Shown here: positions 49,741-59,273 of the stretch, piece by piece | How the letters are laid out: each line of letters starts with the position of its first letter | How positions within the stretch are numbered: position 1 is the stretch's first letter | Origin: Streptomyces sp. NBC_01262 | GTDB lineage: Bacteria > Actinomycetota > Actinomycetes > Streptomycetales > Streptomycetaceae | Direction: 5' to 3' | DNA: 64,000 nt | Assembly (NCBI RefSeq): GCF_036226365.1 | Contig: NZ_CP108462.1 | Coordinates: forward strand, 3,638,501-3,702,500 | Notes under the pieces: model-generated | Seen by the model: the letters and a program-made list of their open reading frames with translations, nothing else | Told to the model about the DNA's origin: nothing | Database searches by the model: none | Program-made: the position numbers and the translations under genes

Positions 49741-51965
49741 GGTACGACTCCCTTGTCGTGTGGGGGGTGTTGCGGGATCACCCCGTCGAACGCGATGTTC
49801 TGTCCGGCGGGGAGCTCAAGGGGAATCGGGTCACTGTCAGTGCCCAGGTGTACGTTCACAGTGAGGTCGAAGTCGGAGTTGAGGACCGCCCGGACATGCC
49901 CGGCCCGGAGGTCCCAGCTCAGCTCGGTGACGGTCACGCGGCAGCGCGTGCGCAGGCCGCGCAGCGTCCCCGAGGGGAGGAGGGAAGGGGGTACGGCGGG
50001 CAGGAGCACGATCCGGTCGGGGGAGGAGTGGATCAGTGCCTCGATGATCACAGCGGGGAGGGTGTGCGCCGCGTCGGCGTTGTAGACGTGGCGGTGGGGG
50101 TAGTGCCCGCTCATCAGGGAGGGGTGGAAGAAGTCGCCGTCCAGGACCGCCGTCAGCGCGCGCTCGACGCGTTGCGCGTCGCCCAGGCGCGCGGCCACGA
50201 GCGCGGTGTGCAGATATCCGTGCGCGGAGTCGTTCTCCGCGCCGCGAAGTTCCAGCGCCCGGTGCGCCGCGCGGGCCAGTTCGGGGGTGTCGAAGGGGTT
50301 GATCTCGTCCAGCGGCCACACGGGGTAGAGGTGGCTGATGTGCCGGTGGTCGTACGCGTCCTTCGCGTCCGCCCACGCCCACTCGGCCAGCGCCCCCTGC
50401 TCGTTGACCCGGTAGCCGGGCAGCCGCTCGGCGAGCGCGTCGTTGCCCGCGGCGCGCAGGGCGTGGCGGGCTGCCGCGATGTCCATGGTGGCGTTCACCG
50501 AAATCGGGCTGTCGGCACCGGCCGGGGTGTTCTCCGGTGAGTAGGAGGGGACGAGCAGCAGCTCCCCGTCCGCGTCCGCCCGGGTGAGGAAGTCCTCGTA
50601 GAAGGCTGCCGCTTCGGCCAGGAGCGGCACGAGCGTCTCGCGTACGAACTCCTCGTCGCCGGTGACGGTGGCGTGGTCGAGGAGGGGGTGCAGCAGCCAG
50701 TCCGCTCCGGCGGTCCAGAGATGGAGGGGGTAGCCGTCGTTGAAGTGGTAGGACCCGCCCGACAGCCCGTCGCTGTGCGCGGGCGCGACGATGCCGCGCG
50801 CTCCGAAGACCCGGGCCGCGTTGTCCCGCCAGTCGGCGAGGTTCGCCCTGACGAATGCGGCGTGGGCGAGCGAGGCCTCCGGGAGCTGCGCGACCGCCGC
50901 GGAGGCGATCTGCAGGTTGAGGTTGGCGTCGCAGGTGAAGGCCCCGGACCAGGCCGTGTCCCACGAGCCGGTCCAGATGCCGGTGAGGCGGGGCGGCAGC
51001 ATCCCGGAGGAGGAGAGCAGGTGATAGCGGCCGGCGGCGAACAGCCGCTCCAGGATGGCGGTTCTGTTCCGCTGCGGGTGCGCCAGCAGTTCGGACGCGG
51101 GCTGCGCGGCGACCGCGTCCGGCACGGCCAGGTCGAGGGTGACCCGGTCGTAGGCGGTGCGGTGCGCCGCGCTGTGCCGGGCCAGGAGTTCGTCCCAGGC
51201 CCCGGCCCTTGCGGCGGGAGAATGCAGGGTGCGGGTACGGGAGGGCGCCCACGGCTCGACCCACGTCAGCAGCACCAGCTCGGCCGCGTCCGACACCCGC
51301 AGCGTCGTGCCGTCGGTCTCCACCGCACCGCCGCCGGCCTCGACGACCCGGGTCCAGCCGGTGTACCCGGAACCGGGCGCGTCCGGAAAGGCCACATCGA
51401 CCCGCAGCAGGTCGCCGGTGACGGCCAGGGTGATGTCCAGGTCGTCCGGGGCCGCGTCCAGCTGGACGTCATGGCTCAGCGCGGCGGAGACCGTCGCCCC
51501 CTCCGGCGGGAGGAGGCGGTGGACGATGACGTCGTCCGCCCGCGAGACAAACGTTTCGGCCCGCCAGGTGCCCGCGCCCTCCGTCCAGGCGGAACCGACC
51601 ACACCGGTACGGAAATCCACCTCCCGCCGGTAGCCGGCCAGTCCCGCCGTCGGCCGCACCACCCGCAGCGCGAACGCGGGATGGAAGGGCCGCACCCACA
51701 GCAGCTCGCGACCGGCCGTGGCGCGGGCGACGGCGGACGCGGCGCGCCCGGCGAGGACGTCGTCGCGGAGGCGTTCGAGATCGGGGGCCAGATGGGGCGC
51801 ACGGGCGTGCTCGGAACCGTTGGGACGGACAAGAAGGTGGTGGTTGACGATGATCCGTTCGTCGGCGGGGTCGCCGTGGACCATGGCGCCGTGCCGCCCG
51901 TTGCCGCAGAGAAATGCGTCCTCCCAGCGGGCGGCGGGCGCGGGCTCCCAGATCGCCCCGGTCAC
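49710..51965 (-). CDS. GH95 alpha-L-fucosidase (or related alpha-galactosidase)
   Basis: 751 residues from a GTG start overlapping the GH42 stop (GTGA). No signal peptide, so probably cytoplasmic. The family active-site residues can be matched: N348 and N350 in CDANLNLQ, acid E478 in SPENTP, and D631 in NADAAHTL. GH95 enzymes remove alpha-1,2-linked L-fucose (some remove L-galactose), a sugar that decorates galactose side chains of plant xyloglucan. The final 30 bases overlap the GH12 gene. Confidence 0.9.
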   Translation of the reverse strand: MTGAIWEPAPAARWEDAFLCGNGRHGAMVHGDPADERIIVNHHLLVRPNGSEHARAPHLAPDLERLRDDVLAGRAASAVARATAGRELLWVRPFHPAFALRVVRPTAGLAGYRREVDFRTGVVGSAWTEGAGTWRAETFVSRADDVIVHRLLPPEGATVSAALSHDVQLDAAPDDLDITLAVTGDLLRVDVAFPDAPGSGYTGWTRVVEAGGGAVETDGTTLRVSDAAELVLLTWVEPWAPSRTRTLHSPAARAGAWDELLARHSAAHRTAYDRVTLDLAVPDAVAAQPASELLAHPQRNRTAILERLFAAGRYHLLSSSGMLPPRLTGIWTGSWDTAWSGAFTCDANLNLQIASAAVAQLPEASLAHAAFVRANLADWRDNAARVFGARGIVAPAHSDGLSGGSYHFNDGYPLHLWTAGADWLLHPLLDHATVTGDEEFVRETLVPLLAEAAAFYEDFLTRADADGELLLVPSYSPENTPAGADSPISVNATMDIAAARHALRAAGNDALAERLPGYRVNEQGALAEWAWADAKDAYDHRHISHLYPVWPLDEINPFDTPELARAAHRALELRGAENDSAHGYLHTALVAARLGDAQRVERALTAVLDGDFFHPSLMSGHYPHRHVYNADAAHTLPAVIIEALIHSSPDRIVLLPAVPPSLLPSGTLRGLRTRCRVTVTELSWDLRAGHVRAVLNSDFDLTVNVHLGTDSDPIPLELPAGQNIAFDGVIPQHPPHDKGVVPCNEPLASSS

Positions 51966-53962
51966 TCCACGACCTCCCGGAGGACCGCGACCCCATATCG
52001 GGGCAGGGTCAGCTCACCCGCATGAACGGCGCCGGACAGCAGATCCTCGTGCGTGCCGTCCACCGGGACGGTCACCGGCTCCTGCCCGTGGTTGAGGACG
52101 AAGAGCAGCTCGCCACGGCGTACGGCCTCGACTCCGGCGGGGAAGCGATCGAGTGGAGGCCGTACGCCGGCTTCGCGCGCCGCGCGGGCCAGCAGCCCGC
52201 GCAGCGCGTCCGGCTCCGGCAGGGTGGAGAGGTACCAGGCGGCGCCCTCCCCCGCCCGGTGCCGGATGACGGCGGGGCCGCCGTCCAGTTCGCCGCCCTT
52301 GTACGCGGCGATGACCTCGGCGGTCGGCAGGAGGTCCAGATCCTCGGACCAGACGGTCCCGTCGAAGCCTTCAACCCCGACGGTGTCCCCCTCGTCCAGC
52401 GGCCACCACTCGTGCAGCACGTCGATCCCGAACAGCTCACGCAGCCGCGCGTCGAAACCGCCGTCGCGCACCCGGTCGTCCTTGTCGGCGACTCCGGTGA
52501 AGAAGCCGCCGACCAGCACCCCGCCCCCGCGTACGTAGGCCACGAGGGCCTCGATCGCGGCGTCCCCGGCGAGGTACAGGTTCGGCACGACCAGCAGCCG
52601 GTAGCGGGCGAGGTCGGACGCGGAGGACTCGGGGTGGACGAAGTCGGTCGTGACGTTCTGGGTCCACAGCGCCTGGTGCCAGGCCCGTACGACCTCCGCG
52701 TAGTCCAGCTTGCCGGAAGGGCGGCCGGACTGCTGGTGCGCCCACCAGGTGTCCCAGTCCATCAGGACGGCCGCCTCGGCGCGCACCCCGGAACCGACTG
52801 CCTCCGCCAGCTTGCCGAGATCCGCGCCGAGCCCCTTGACCTGCTGGTACGTACGCCCACGCTCCCCCGCGTGCGTGAGCATCCCGGAGTGGAACTTCTC
52901 GGCGCCCTGCCGCGACTGCCGCCACTGGAAGTAGCAGACCGCGTCCGCGCCCCGGGCCACGGCCTGCAAGGACCAGAGCCGGTTCATGCCGCGCGGCTTG
53001 GGGTGGTTGACGCCCCGCCAGTTGACGGGTCCGGCGGCCTGCTCCATGAGCATCCACGGGCCGGGGCCGGCCTGAGAACGTGTCATGTCGTGGATCAGGG
53101 CGTTGTAGGCGCCGCCGAAGGGATCCTTGGGGTCGGGGTAGATGTCGACGGAGACGACATCCTCCTCCCTGGACCACTTCCAGGCGTCCTGGCCGATCCA
53201 CAGGGGCATGAAGTTGGTGGTGGCCGGGACGGTGTCGGGGGTGTGCCGGGCTACGATGTCGCGCTCGGCGGTGAAGCACTCCAGCAGCGCGTCGGAGGTG
53301 AAGCGCTGGAAGTCCAGTCCCTGGGTCGGATTGATCATGTACTGCGCCTGGCGGGGCGGGATCAGCTCCTCCCAGGAGTCGTAGCGCTGGCTCCAGAAGG
53401 CCGTGCCCCACGCCTCGTTGAGGGCGTCGAGCGTGCCGTACCGCGCGCGCAGCCAGCGGCGGAAATGGGCGGCGGTCTCGTCGCAGTAGCAGTACGTGCA
53501 GTACTCGTTGTTGATGTGCCACATGCGCAGCGCGGGGTGGCTGCCGTACCGGGCCGCGAGGTCCTCGGTGATCCGCGCGGCGTACTCGCGGTAGACCGGC
53601 GAGGACGCGCAGAACTGGTTGCGCGAGCCGTACCAGACGACGTTCCCCTGCTTGTCGCGTGGCAGCGTCTCCGGATGGCGCGCGCCCATCCACGGCGGCG
53701 GCGAGGCGGTGGGGGTGGCCAGGACGGCGCCGATGCCGTTGGCGTCCAGCAGGTCGAGCAGCCGGTCGAGCCAGCCGAAGTCCCGCGCCCCGGGCCGGGG
53801 TTCGAGCCTGGCCCAGGAGAAGACCCCGACGGTGACGCTGTTGACGCCCGCCTCGCGCATGAGGCGGATGTCCTCGCTCCAGACCTCCTCGGGCCACTGC
53901 TCGGGGTTGTAGTCGCCGCCGAAGAGGATGCGGCCGCGGGTCGCGTCGTTCAGGTCGGGCAT
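51962..53962 (-). CDS. GH42 beta-galactosidase, second copy
   Basis: 666 residues from the ATG at 53962, with AGGAG upstream. GGDYNPEQWPEEVW start; acid/base E153 in HINNEYCTYCYC and nucleophile E307 in LMEQAAGPVNW. Zinc cysteines C118, C155, C158 and C160. Not a simple duplicate of the GH42 at 5270: the middle of the protein differs markedly. First gene of the GH42-GH95-GH12 operon, expressed from a promoter with a LacI-type operator. Probably removes galactose from imported xyloglucan oligosaccharides. Confidence 0.93.
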   Translation of the reverse strand: MPDLNDATRGRILFGGDYNPEQWPEEVWSEDIRLMREAGVNSVTVGVFSWARLEPRPGARDFGWLDRLLDLLDANGIGAVLATPTASPPPWMGARHPETLPRDKQGNVVWYGSRNQFCASSPVYREYAARITEDLAARYGSHPALRMWHINNEYCTYCYCDETAAHFRRWLRARYGTLDALNEAWGTAFWSQRYDSWEELIPPRQAQYMINPTQGLDFQRFTSDALLECFTAERDIVARHTPDTVPATTNFMPLWIGQDAWKWSREEDVVSVDIYPDPKDPFGGAYNALIHDMTRSQAGPGPWMLMEQAAGPVNWRGVNHPKPRGMNRLWSLQAVARGADAVCYFQWRQSRQGAEKFHSGMLTHAGERGRTYQQVKGLGADLGKLAEAVGSGVRAEAAVLMDWDTWWAHQQSGRPSGKLDYAEVVRAWHQALWTQNVTTDFVHPESSASDLARYRLLVVPNLYLAGDAAIEALVAYVRGGGVLVGGFFTGVADKDDRVRDGGFDARLRELFGIDVLHEWWPLDEGDTVGVEGFDGTVWSEDLDLLPTAEVIAAYKGGELDGGPAVIRHRAGEGAAWYLSTLPEPDALRGLLARAAREAGVRPPLDRFPAGVEAVRRGELLFVLNHGQEPVTVPVDGTHEDLLSGAVHAGELTLPRYGVAVLREVVE

Positions 53963-53985
53963 GACGGGCTGACTCCTGAGACTGT

Positions 53986-53997
53986 CGAAGCGCTTCA
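53986..53997. promoter_or_regulatory. LacI-type operator at the GH42-GH95-GH12 promoter
   Basis: CGAAGCGCTTCA, 23 bases upstream of the GH42 start codon and just downstream of the predicted promoter at 54009-54037. Confidence 0.75.
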
Positions 53998-54008
53998 ATG
54001 TTGCTGCG

Positions 54009-54037
54009 AGGTTAAAGGCGGGAGTCAGAGCGCGCAA
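54009..54037 (-). promoter_or_regulatory. Predicted promoter of the GH42-GH95-GH12 operon
   Basis: Minus strand TTGCGC (complement 54032-54037) and TAACCT (complement 54009-54014), 17-base spacer. The same arrangement occurs at 62297-62325. Confidence 0.6.
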
Positions 54038-54127
54038 GAGCCCGGTGACACGAACATCCGTAAACACAGAAGCGCTGGAATCCCCGTTCCACTGTACGAA
54101 TCCGGGGGAATCGCCCCGCCGCACGCC

Positions 54128-54156
54128 TTGACACCCCGGAGCGTCGAAATCAACAT
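54128..54156 (+). promoter_or_regulatory. Predicted promoter of the APH-type kinase gene
   Basis: TTGACA at 54128-54133, 17-base spacer, CAACAT at 54151-54156, immediately followed by an operator at 54157. Mirrors the GH3 promoter at 62414. Confidence 0.6.
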
Positions 54157-54168
54157 CGAAGCGCTTCG
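54157..54168. promoter_or_regulatory. LacI-type operator at the APH-type kinase promoter
   Basis: CGAAGCGCTTCG, a perfect 12-base palindrome abutting the predicted -10 box, where a bound repressor would cover the start of transcription. Confidence 0.78.
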
Positions 54169-54194
54169 ACTAAGCCGAATGAAGGTGCCCATAC

Positions 54195-55163
54195 ATGCAG
54201 AGCCAGACCAAGCGCCTGCTCACCGCAGAGCAGCTCGACGCCATGCTCCGCCGCTCGTCCGGCACCGGCTGCCGGCTGGAGGGCGAGCTGACCGACGGCT
54301 GGTTCAACAGCGCCTACCGCGTCCGGCTCGACGACGGCCGTCCGGCCGTCGTCAAGGTCGCCCCGCCCGACGGCGTACCCGTGCTGCGCTACGAGCGGGG
54401 CATCATGGCCACCGAGGCCATGGTCTACCGGCAGCTCGACGCCGCCGGCGGCGTCCCGCAGCCCGAGCTGATCCACCAGGGCCCGGACTTCCTCGTCATC
54501 TCCGTCCTCGACGGCCTCCCCTGGGACAAGGCCGGCGGCGACAAGGCCGACGGCCATGAAGCGCTCCGCCACGAACTGGGCCGCATCACCGCCCGCCTGC
54601 ACACCGTCCGCTCGCCGGACGGCCGCTTCGGCTACCCGGCCCCCGAGGCCGGCCTCGACGGCCCGGACTGGCCGACGGCCTTCACCGCGATGACGGAAGC
54701 CCTGCTCGCGGACGCCGACCGCTGGGAGATCCAGCTCGACCACCCACACGCCGAAATCCGGTCCCTGGTCGCGGCGGGCACCGGCGCCCTCGCCGAGGTC
54801 ACCGAACCCGCGCTCGTCCACTTCGACCTGTGGCCGGGCAACATCTTCATCGCCAACCGGTCGGTCACCGGTCTCATCGACCACGAACGCGCCTTCTACG
54901 GCGACCCGGCCGCCGAACTCGTCTCCCTCGACTTCGGCGGCGACACCGGCCCCGCCAGCCCCCTCGTCACCGGCTACCGCGAAGCCGGCGGCCGCCTCGA
55001 CTTCACGCCCACCCTCCACCACCGGCTCGCCCTCTACCGGCTCTACCTCGGGCTGCTGCTGGTCGCCGAATGCGGCCCGCGCGGCTACACCGACGCGGAC
55101 CACATCGCCTTCTCCCGCGGCATGCTCCGCGACGCGGTCCGCGCCTTGCGGGAGCTGGGCTAG
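54195..55163 (+). CDS. APH-fold kinase, possibly a sugar kinase of the xyloglucan regulon
   Basis: 322 residues of the aminoglycoside phosphotransferase/fructosamine kinase fold. ATP-binding K54 (AVVKVAPP), catalytic D211 in VHFDLWPGNIF with N216, and Mg-binding D229 in LIDHERAFYGDP. Annotation pipelines would call this aminoglycoside phosphotransferase, but nothing links it to antibiotics. It is driven by a promoter with the same operator as the glycosidase and importer genes, so phosphorylating a released sugar (galactose, fucose or an oligosaccharide) is more plausible. That is inference. Confidence 0.8.
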   Translation: MQSQTKRLLTAEQLDAMLRRSSGTGCRLEGELTDGWFNSAYRVRLDDGRPAVVKVAPPDGVPVLRYERGIMATEAMVYRQLDAAGGVPQPELIHQGPDFLVISVLDGLPWDKAGGDKADGHEALRHELGRITARLHTVRSPDGRFGYPAPEAGLDGPDWPTAFTAMTEALLADADRWEIQLDHPHAEIRSLVAAGTGALAEVTEPALVHFDLWPGNIFIANRSVTGLIDHERAFYGDPAAELVSLDFGGDTGPASPLVTGYREAGGRLDFTPTLHHRLALYRLYLGLLLVAECGPRGYTDADHIAFSRGMLRDAVRALRELG

Positions 55164-55297
55164 GCCGTGTCTGACGCCAGGTCGTGGGCGAGAAGCCGCA
55201 CGCCTTGACGCCCGCTATGAACGCTCTCGCGGCCCACGGCCGGCGACGGCGTCCGAGAGGGTCGCAGCCAGGTCTTCGTCGTATGTAGTGTGCGGAA

Positions 55298-55867
55298 ATG
55301 ACAAGAAGCGAGCGCCTCGCGGAGCAGTTGGACTGGTACTGGCGCAAGAACCTGCGGCCACGGCTGGAGGGTCTTACCGATGAGGAGTACTTCTGGGAGC
55401 CGGTGCGTGGCTGCTGGAGCATCCGCCCACGTGGCACGTCCGCCGCACCGATGTCGGAGGGTTCGGGGGAATGGACGATGGACTACGCGTCCCCTGGCCC
55501 GGAGCCGGCGCCGGTGACCACGATTGCCTGGCGGCTGGCGCACATCATTGTCTCCTGCCTGGGCTATCGGGTCGGATGGTACTTCGGCGGCCAGGACATC
55601 GACTCCCAGACATTCGCATTCGCCTACGCGGGGACCGCTGACGAGGCGCTGAAACAGCTCGATGAGATGTATGGGAGATGGAACGCGGGGGTCCGCGAGC
55701 TCTCGGACGCTGATCTGGACAATCCGCCCAAGGCGGGTCCCGAGCGGTTTCCCATGGAGAACAGGGTCCTGCACGTCAACAGGGAGCTGATCCATCACGG
55801 CGCCGAGATTTCCCTGCTGCGCGACCTCTACCGCTGGCAGGACGGAGCCGCACCCCGCCGAATATGA
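55298..55867 (+). CDS. DinB-superfamily protein
   Basis: 189 residues forming a four-helix bundle. The three expected metal-binding histidines can be matched to H82 (WRLAHII) and H166/H167 (ELIHHGAE). DinB/YfiT proteins include thiol-dependent enzymes (for example mycothiol- or bacillithiol-linked) and many of unknown role. A cytoplasmic protein with a short upstream gap from the kinase gene; it is not obviously part of the sugar regulon. Confidence 0.85.
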   Translation: MTRSERLAEQLDWYWRKNLRPRLEGLTDEEYFWEPVRGCWSIRPRGTSAAPMSEGSGEWTMDYASPGPEPAPVTTIAWRLAHIIVSCLGYRVGWYFGGQDIDSQTFAFAYAGTADEALKQLDEMYGRWNAGVRELSDADLDNPPKAGPERFPMENRVLHVNRELIHHGAEISLLRDLYRWQDGAAPRRI

Positions 55868-55946
55868 CTTTCCGGTAACCGGCGATCAAGCTTCCTCCTG
55901 AGGTTCGTCAGGACGAACAGGCGCGCAGCAGGCCGGTCGCGCGGGC

Positions 55947-55986
55947 GGGATCGGTGCGGAGCTCGGTGAGGATCCGCACCGATCCC
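55947..55986. terminator. Bidirectional hairpin between DinB and GH74 genes
   Basis: GGGATCGGTGCGGA and its perfect complement around a 12-base loop, between convergent stops at 55867 and 56009. Confidence 0.75.
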
Positions 55987-56008
55987 GAGAGGCGCTGACG
56001 GCGCGAGC

Positions 56009-58222
56009 TCAGCTCGGGTCGCCGTACTGGATGCCACGGCCGTTCGTGCCGAGGTAGACCCGGCCGTAGATCCGGGGGTCGCCGGTGATGGTCTGGCCGA
56101 TCCAGCCCCACTGGTGGGCGTCGTCGTTGATGCGGGTCCAGGTGGCGGCCTCGTCGTCGGAGCGGTAGACGGCGGTGAAGTCGACGACGCTGCCGACGTG
56201 GTAGATCGCCGGGTAGGCGCCCTCGGTGGCCGCCTTGCCGAAGCCGATCGCGTAGGAGCCCCAGCAGCTGCTGAGCTTGGTGAAGGTGGCGCCGCCGTCG
56301 GTGGATCGGAACAGGCCGTTCCACTTGGCGGAGAGCCACAGGTCGCCGCCGCGCCCCGGGGCGGGGGTGATGCGGAACTGGGTGTCGCCGGAGGGCAGTC
56401 CGGTGGCGGCGGCGGTGAAGGTCGCGCCGGAGTCGGTGGAGACGTGGACCGTGCCGGTGGTGGTGTCGTACGCGTAGAAGCGCGTCGGGTCGGCCGGGTC
56501 GGCGACCGGGGTGGCGCCCTTGGGGGCGGTGGCGACCTCGGTCCAGGTGGCGCCGTTGTCGGTGGAGCGGTGGGTCGGGTAGGTGGTGCCGCTCCAGTGG
56601 ATGAGCGCCCAGAGCAGCGTGGTGCCGTCGGCGGAGACCGCGACCGGGCCGGGGGCGCTGGAGGCGATGTCGGGCTGGGCGGCGAAGGGGGTCCAGCTCT
56701 GGCCGCCGTCGGTGGAGTACGCGCCGTTCTGGCTGGACGACCAGCCGGTGCGGACGACGTAGGACGGCTTGAGCGCGGCCTGGTCCAGGCCGGTCGTCGA
56801 GCCGAGGATGGGGTTGGCCGACATCCCGGCGGCGGGGGACGCGGTGAGCGTGTCGTGGTAGAAACCGCCGATGTCGCCGAGCGCGGACAGCAGGTGCGCG
56901 GTGCCGCTGGGCGGCGAGACCAGCTTGTTGACGGCCGTCTCCTCCAGGCCCCGGATCTGCGGCGCCCAGTGGACGAGGTCGCGGGTGCCGAAGAGGGTGG
57001 CGCCGGTGCCGTAGACGATGTGCCTGGAGTCGAAGGGGTCGATGCCGACGGCCTGGATCCACCAGCCGAACTTCGCCTCGGCGCCCCACTTCAGGTACGG
57101 GGTCTGCGACACGTCCAGCACCGCCGTGTCCTTGAGCGAGGTCCACTTCCGGCCGCCGTCGGTGGAGCGGAAGAGCGTGTCGACGTCCGCCCAGCGGTTG
57201 TTGGTCGACACCACCAGCGTGCCGGGGCGGCGCGCGTCCACCGCCAGGCCGCCGTAGCCGAAGGTGTCGGCCGAGCCGTCGCTCGTGGTGCCGCCGGGGG
57301 CGACCGGGGTGACCTCGGTCCACGTGCCGGTGGCGGTGGCGAGCTTGTGCACGGAGCCGGTGCTCTGGTTGTTGGGGCCGGGCGCGTTCGCGTACGACAC
57401 GTACAGGTCGCGGGTGTGGCAGTCGTACGCCGCGTGCTGCGGCACCTTGGCGGCCTCGCCGGACGGCTGGCCGGGGACCGCCTCCCACGCGGCGCCGTCC
57501 TTGGTGCTGTACAGGGCGGTGCCGCTGTCGCCGTTGCCGTCGCCCCAGCCCGCGTAGACCGTGCGGCCGGCGGCGGCGAGGAAGGTGACGCCCTGGCCGG
57601 AGGAGCTCGCCGTCGCCGGGAAGGCGGTGGCCTGCGCCCATGTGGCGCCGCGGTCGGTGGACTTCCACAGGCCGTCGTGCCGTGTGCCCAGCCACAGGGT
57701 GTCCGCGTCCCTCGGGTCCACCAGCAGGCGTTCGCCGGTGCCCCGGCCGTCCTCGTTCGCGCCGAGCTTGACGCTCAGGTCGGTACGGGTCCAGGTCGCG
57801 CCCCGGTCGTCGGAGCGCAGGATCGCCCCGTTGCTCGCCCACGACTGCGCGTATGTGCCGACCGCCAGGTACAGGCGGTTCGGGCGCGCCGGGTCGATCG
57901 CCAGCGCCTCGACGCCCAGCAGGTTCCAGTCGTCCCACCCGAGGTGATCGATCAGCGGTATCCAGCGCCCGGTCCGGTCGTCCCAGCGGTACGCCCCGCC
58001 GATGTCGGTGCGGGCGTAGGCCAGTCCCTTCTCCGCCGGGTGGAAGACGACGCCGGTCACGAACCCGGTGCCACCGATCACCGCGTTGCGCCAGCGGTAG
58101 GTTCCCGCCTCCGCGGCTGCCGTGGAGGCGGCGTACGACCGGCCCTGGGTCAGGGGGATTGCCGTCAGCGCGGCGGTGGCGGCGGCGCCGGCGAGGACGG
58201 CGCGTCTGCTGGGCAGGGGCAT
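56009..58222 (-). CDS. Secreted GH74 xyloglucanase
   Basis: 737 residues with a Tat-like signal (SRRAVLAGAAATAALTA). The body is the double seven-bladed propeller of GH74, recognisable by repeated 'RSTDGGxTW' hairpins (RSDDRGATWTR, KSTDRGATWAQ, RSTDNGATWTE, RSTDGGATFTK). Catalytic Asp pair D73 (YARTDIGGAYRW) and D450 (ALGDIGGFYHD). Full length for GH74, no binding module. GH74 is specific for xyloglucan backbones, making this the key indicator of the locus function. Last gene of the ABC operon. Confidence 0.94.
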   Translation of the reverse strand: MPLPSRRAVLAGAAATAALTAIPLTQGRSYAASTAAAEAGTYRWRNAVIGGTGFVTGVVFHPAEKGLAYARTDIGGAYRWDDRTGRWIPLIDHLGWDDWNLLGVEALAIDPARPNRLYLAVGTYAQSWASNGAILRSDDRGATWTRTDLSVKLGANEDGRGTGERLLVDPRDADTLWLGTRHDGLWKSTDRGATWAQATAFPATASSSGQGVTFLAAAGRTVYAGWGDGNGDSGTALYSTKDGAAWEAVPGQPSGEAAKVPQHAAYDCHTRDLYVSYANAPGPNNQSTGSVHKLATATGTWTEVTPVAPGGTTSDGSADTFGYGGLAVDARRPGTLVVSTNNRWADVDTLFRSTDGGRKWTSLKDTAVLDVSQTPYLKWGAEAKFGWWIQAVGIDPFDSRHIVYGTGATLFGTRDLVHWAPQIRGLEETAVNKLVSPPSGTAHLLSALGDIGGFYHDTLTASPAAGMSANPILGSTTGLDQAALKPSYVVRTGWSSSQNGAYSTDGGQSWTPFAAQPDIASSAPGPVAVSADGTTLLWALIHWSGTTYPTHRSTDNGATWTEVATAPKGATPVADPADPTRFYAYDTTTGTVHVSTDSGATFTAAATGLPSGDTQFRITPAPGRGGDLWLSAKWNGLFRSTDGGATFTKLSSCWGSYAIGFGKAATEGAYPAIYHVGSVVDFTAVYRSDDEAATWTRINDDAHQWGWIGQTITGDPRIYGRVYLGTNGRGIQYGDPS

Positions 58223-58322
58223 GACAGTGACCTCATTGTCGTGGTGTGGGGCTGTGCCCGCCGCGCCCGCCGGGGTGTCAGGCACCCGGCGGACGCAGCG
58301 GAGTTCGGGAGACGCGGGGCGA

Positions 58323-59273
58323 TCAGCCCTTGATGGCGCCGATGAGCATGCCCTTCTGGAAGTGCCGCTGGACGAACGGCGACAGCACGGCCACCGGGAT
58401 CAGCGCCAGCATCATCACCGCCATCTGCACCGCCAGGCTCGGCACCTGGCCGGTGCCCATGGCGACGCCCATGCCGGGCGGAAGCTGGTGCTGCAGCACG
58501 AACTGCCGAAGGATCAGCTGCAGCGGGTACTTGCTGCTGTCCTGGAGGTACAGGGTCGCGTTGAACCACGCGCTCCAGTAACCGACGGCGTAGAAGAGCG
58601 AGATGACGGCGACCACGGCCCGCGACAGCGGCAGCACGATGCCGAGGAGGATGCGCCACTCCCCCGCCCCGTCGATCCGCGCGCTGTCGATCAGCTCGGG
58701 CGCGACGCTCATGAAGAAGGCGCGCAGCACCATGATGTTGAAGACGTTGATCGCGCTGGGCAGGATCATCGACCAGTAGCTGTCCTGCAGACCGATCCCG
58801 GTGACCAGCAGGTACGTCGGAATGAGACCGGCCCCGAAGAACATCGTGACCAGCAGCGCCAGCAGCACGGGCCGATGCCCGAACGACCCGGGGCGCGACA
58901 GCCCGTAGGCGCACAGAACGGAGACGATCATGCTGAACACGGTGCCGACCAGCGTCAGCACGATGCTCACCAGCGTGGCCCGGGTCACGGTGCCGCCGCT
59001 GAGCAGTTCGGTGTAGGCCTGGAAGGTGATGTGCTTCGGCCAGATCACCAGCCCGCCGGCGTCGTTGATGGTCTTGGTGTCGGAGAGGCTGGTGACGACC
59101 ACGACCCACAGCGGAGCGACGATCGCCAGGCACACGCCCACCAGGGAGATCCCCTTGAGGCCCTGGCCGATCCTGCTCGGCTCCTCCTCCCACACCGGGC
59201 GCTTGCCCGTGCGGTCGATTCTCTGCAGGGGGGTCTCCCTGCCGGCGTCCGGTTCGACGAGTGTGGCGGTCAT
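58323..59273 (-). CDS. Oligosaccharide ABC permease (LplC/MalG-type)
   Basis: 316 residues. Cytosolic N-terminus of about 35 residues, six membrane helices, and an EAA-like loop (ELIDSARIDGAGEWRILLGI). Starts in the stop codon of the preceding permease (ATGA). The C-terminus MLIGAIKG is typical of the LplC subgroup of CUT1 carriers, which take up large plant oligosaccharides. Serves the importer with 59270 and 60462. Confidence 0.93.
   Translation of the reverse strand: MTATLVEPDAGRETPLQRIDRTGKRPVWEEEPSRIGQGLKGISLVGVCLAIVAPLWVVVVTSLSDTKTINDAGGLVIWPKHITFQAYTELLSGGTVTRATLVSIVLTLVGTVFSMIVSVLCAYGLSRPGSFGHRPVLLALLVTMFFGAGLIPTYLLVTGIGLQDSYWSMILPSAINVFNIMVLRAFFMSVAPELIDSARIDGAGEWRILLGIVLPLSRAVVAVISLFYAVGYWSAWFNATLYLQDSSKYPLQLILRQFVLQHQLPPGMGVAMGTGQVPSLAVQMAVMMLALIPVAVLSPFVQRHFQKGMLIGAIKG

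Noticed and set aside
53287..53316. GAAGCGCTGG-like sequence in the GH42 gene
   Set aside because: Not palindromic and inside coding sequence.
54195..55163. Antibiotic-resistance aminoglycoside phosphotransferase
   Set aside because: The fold fits, but its promoter and operator belong to the sugar regulon and nothing nearby concerns antibiotics.
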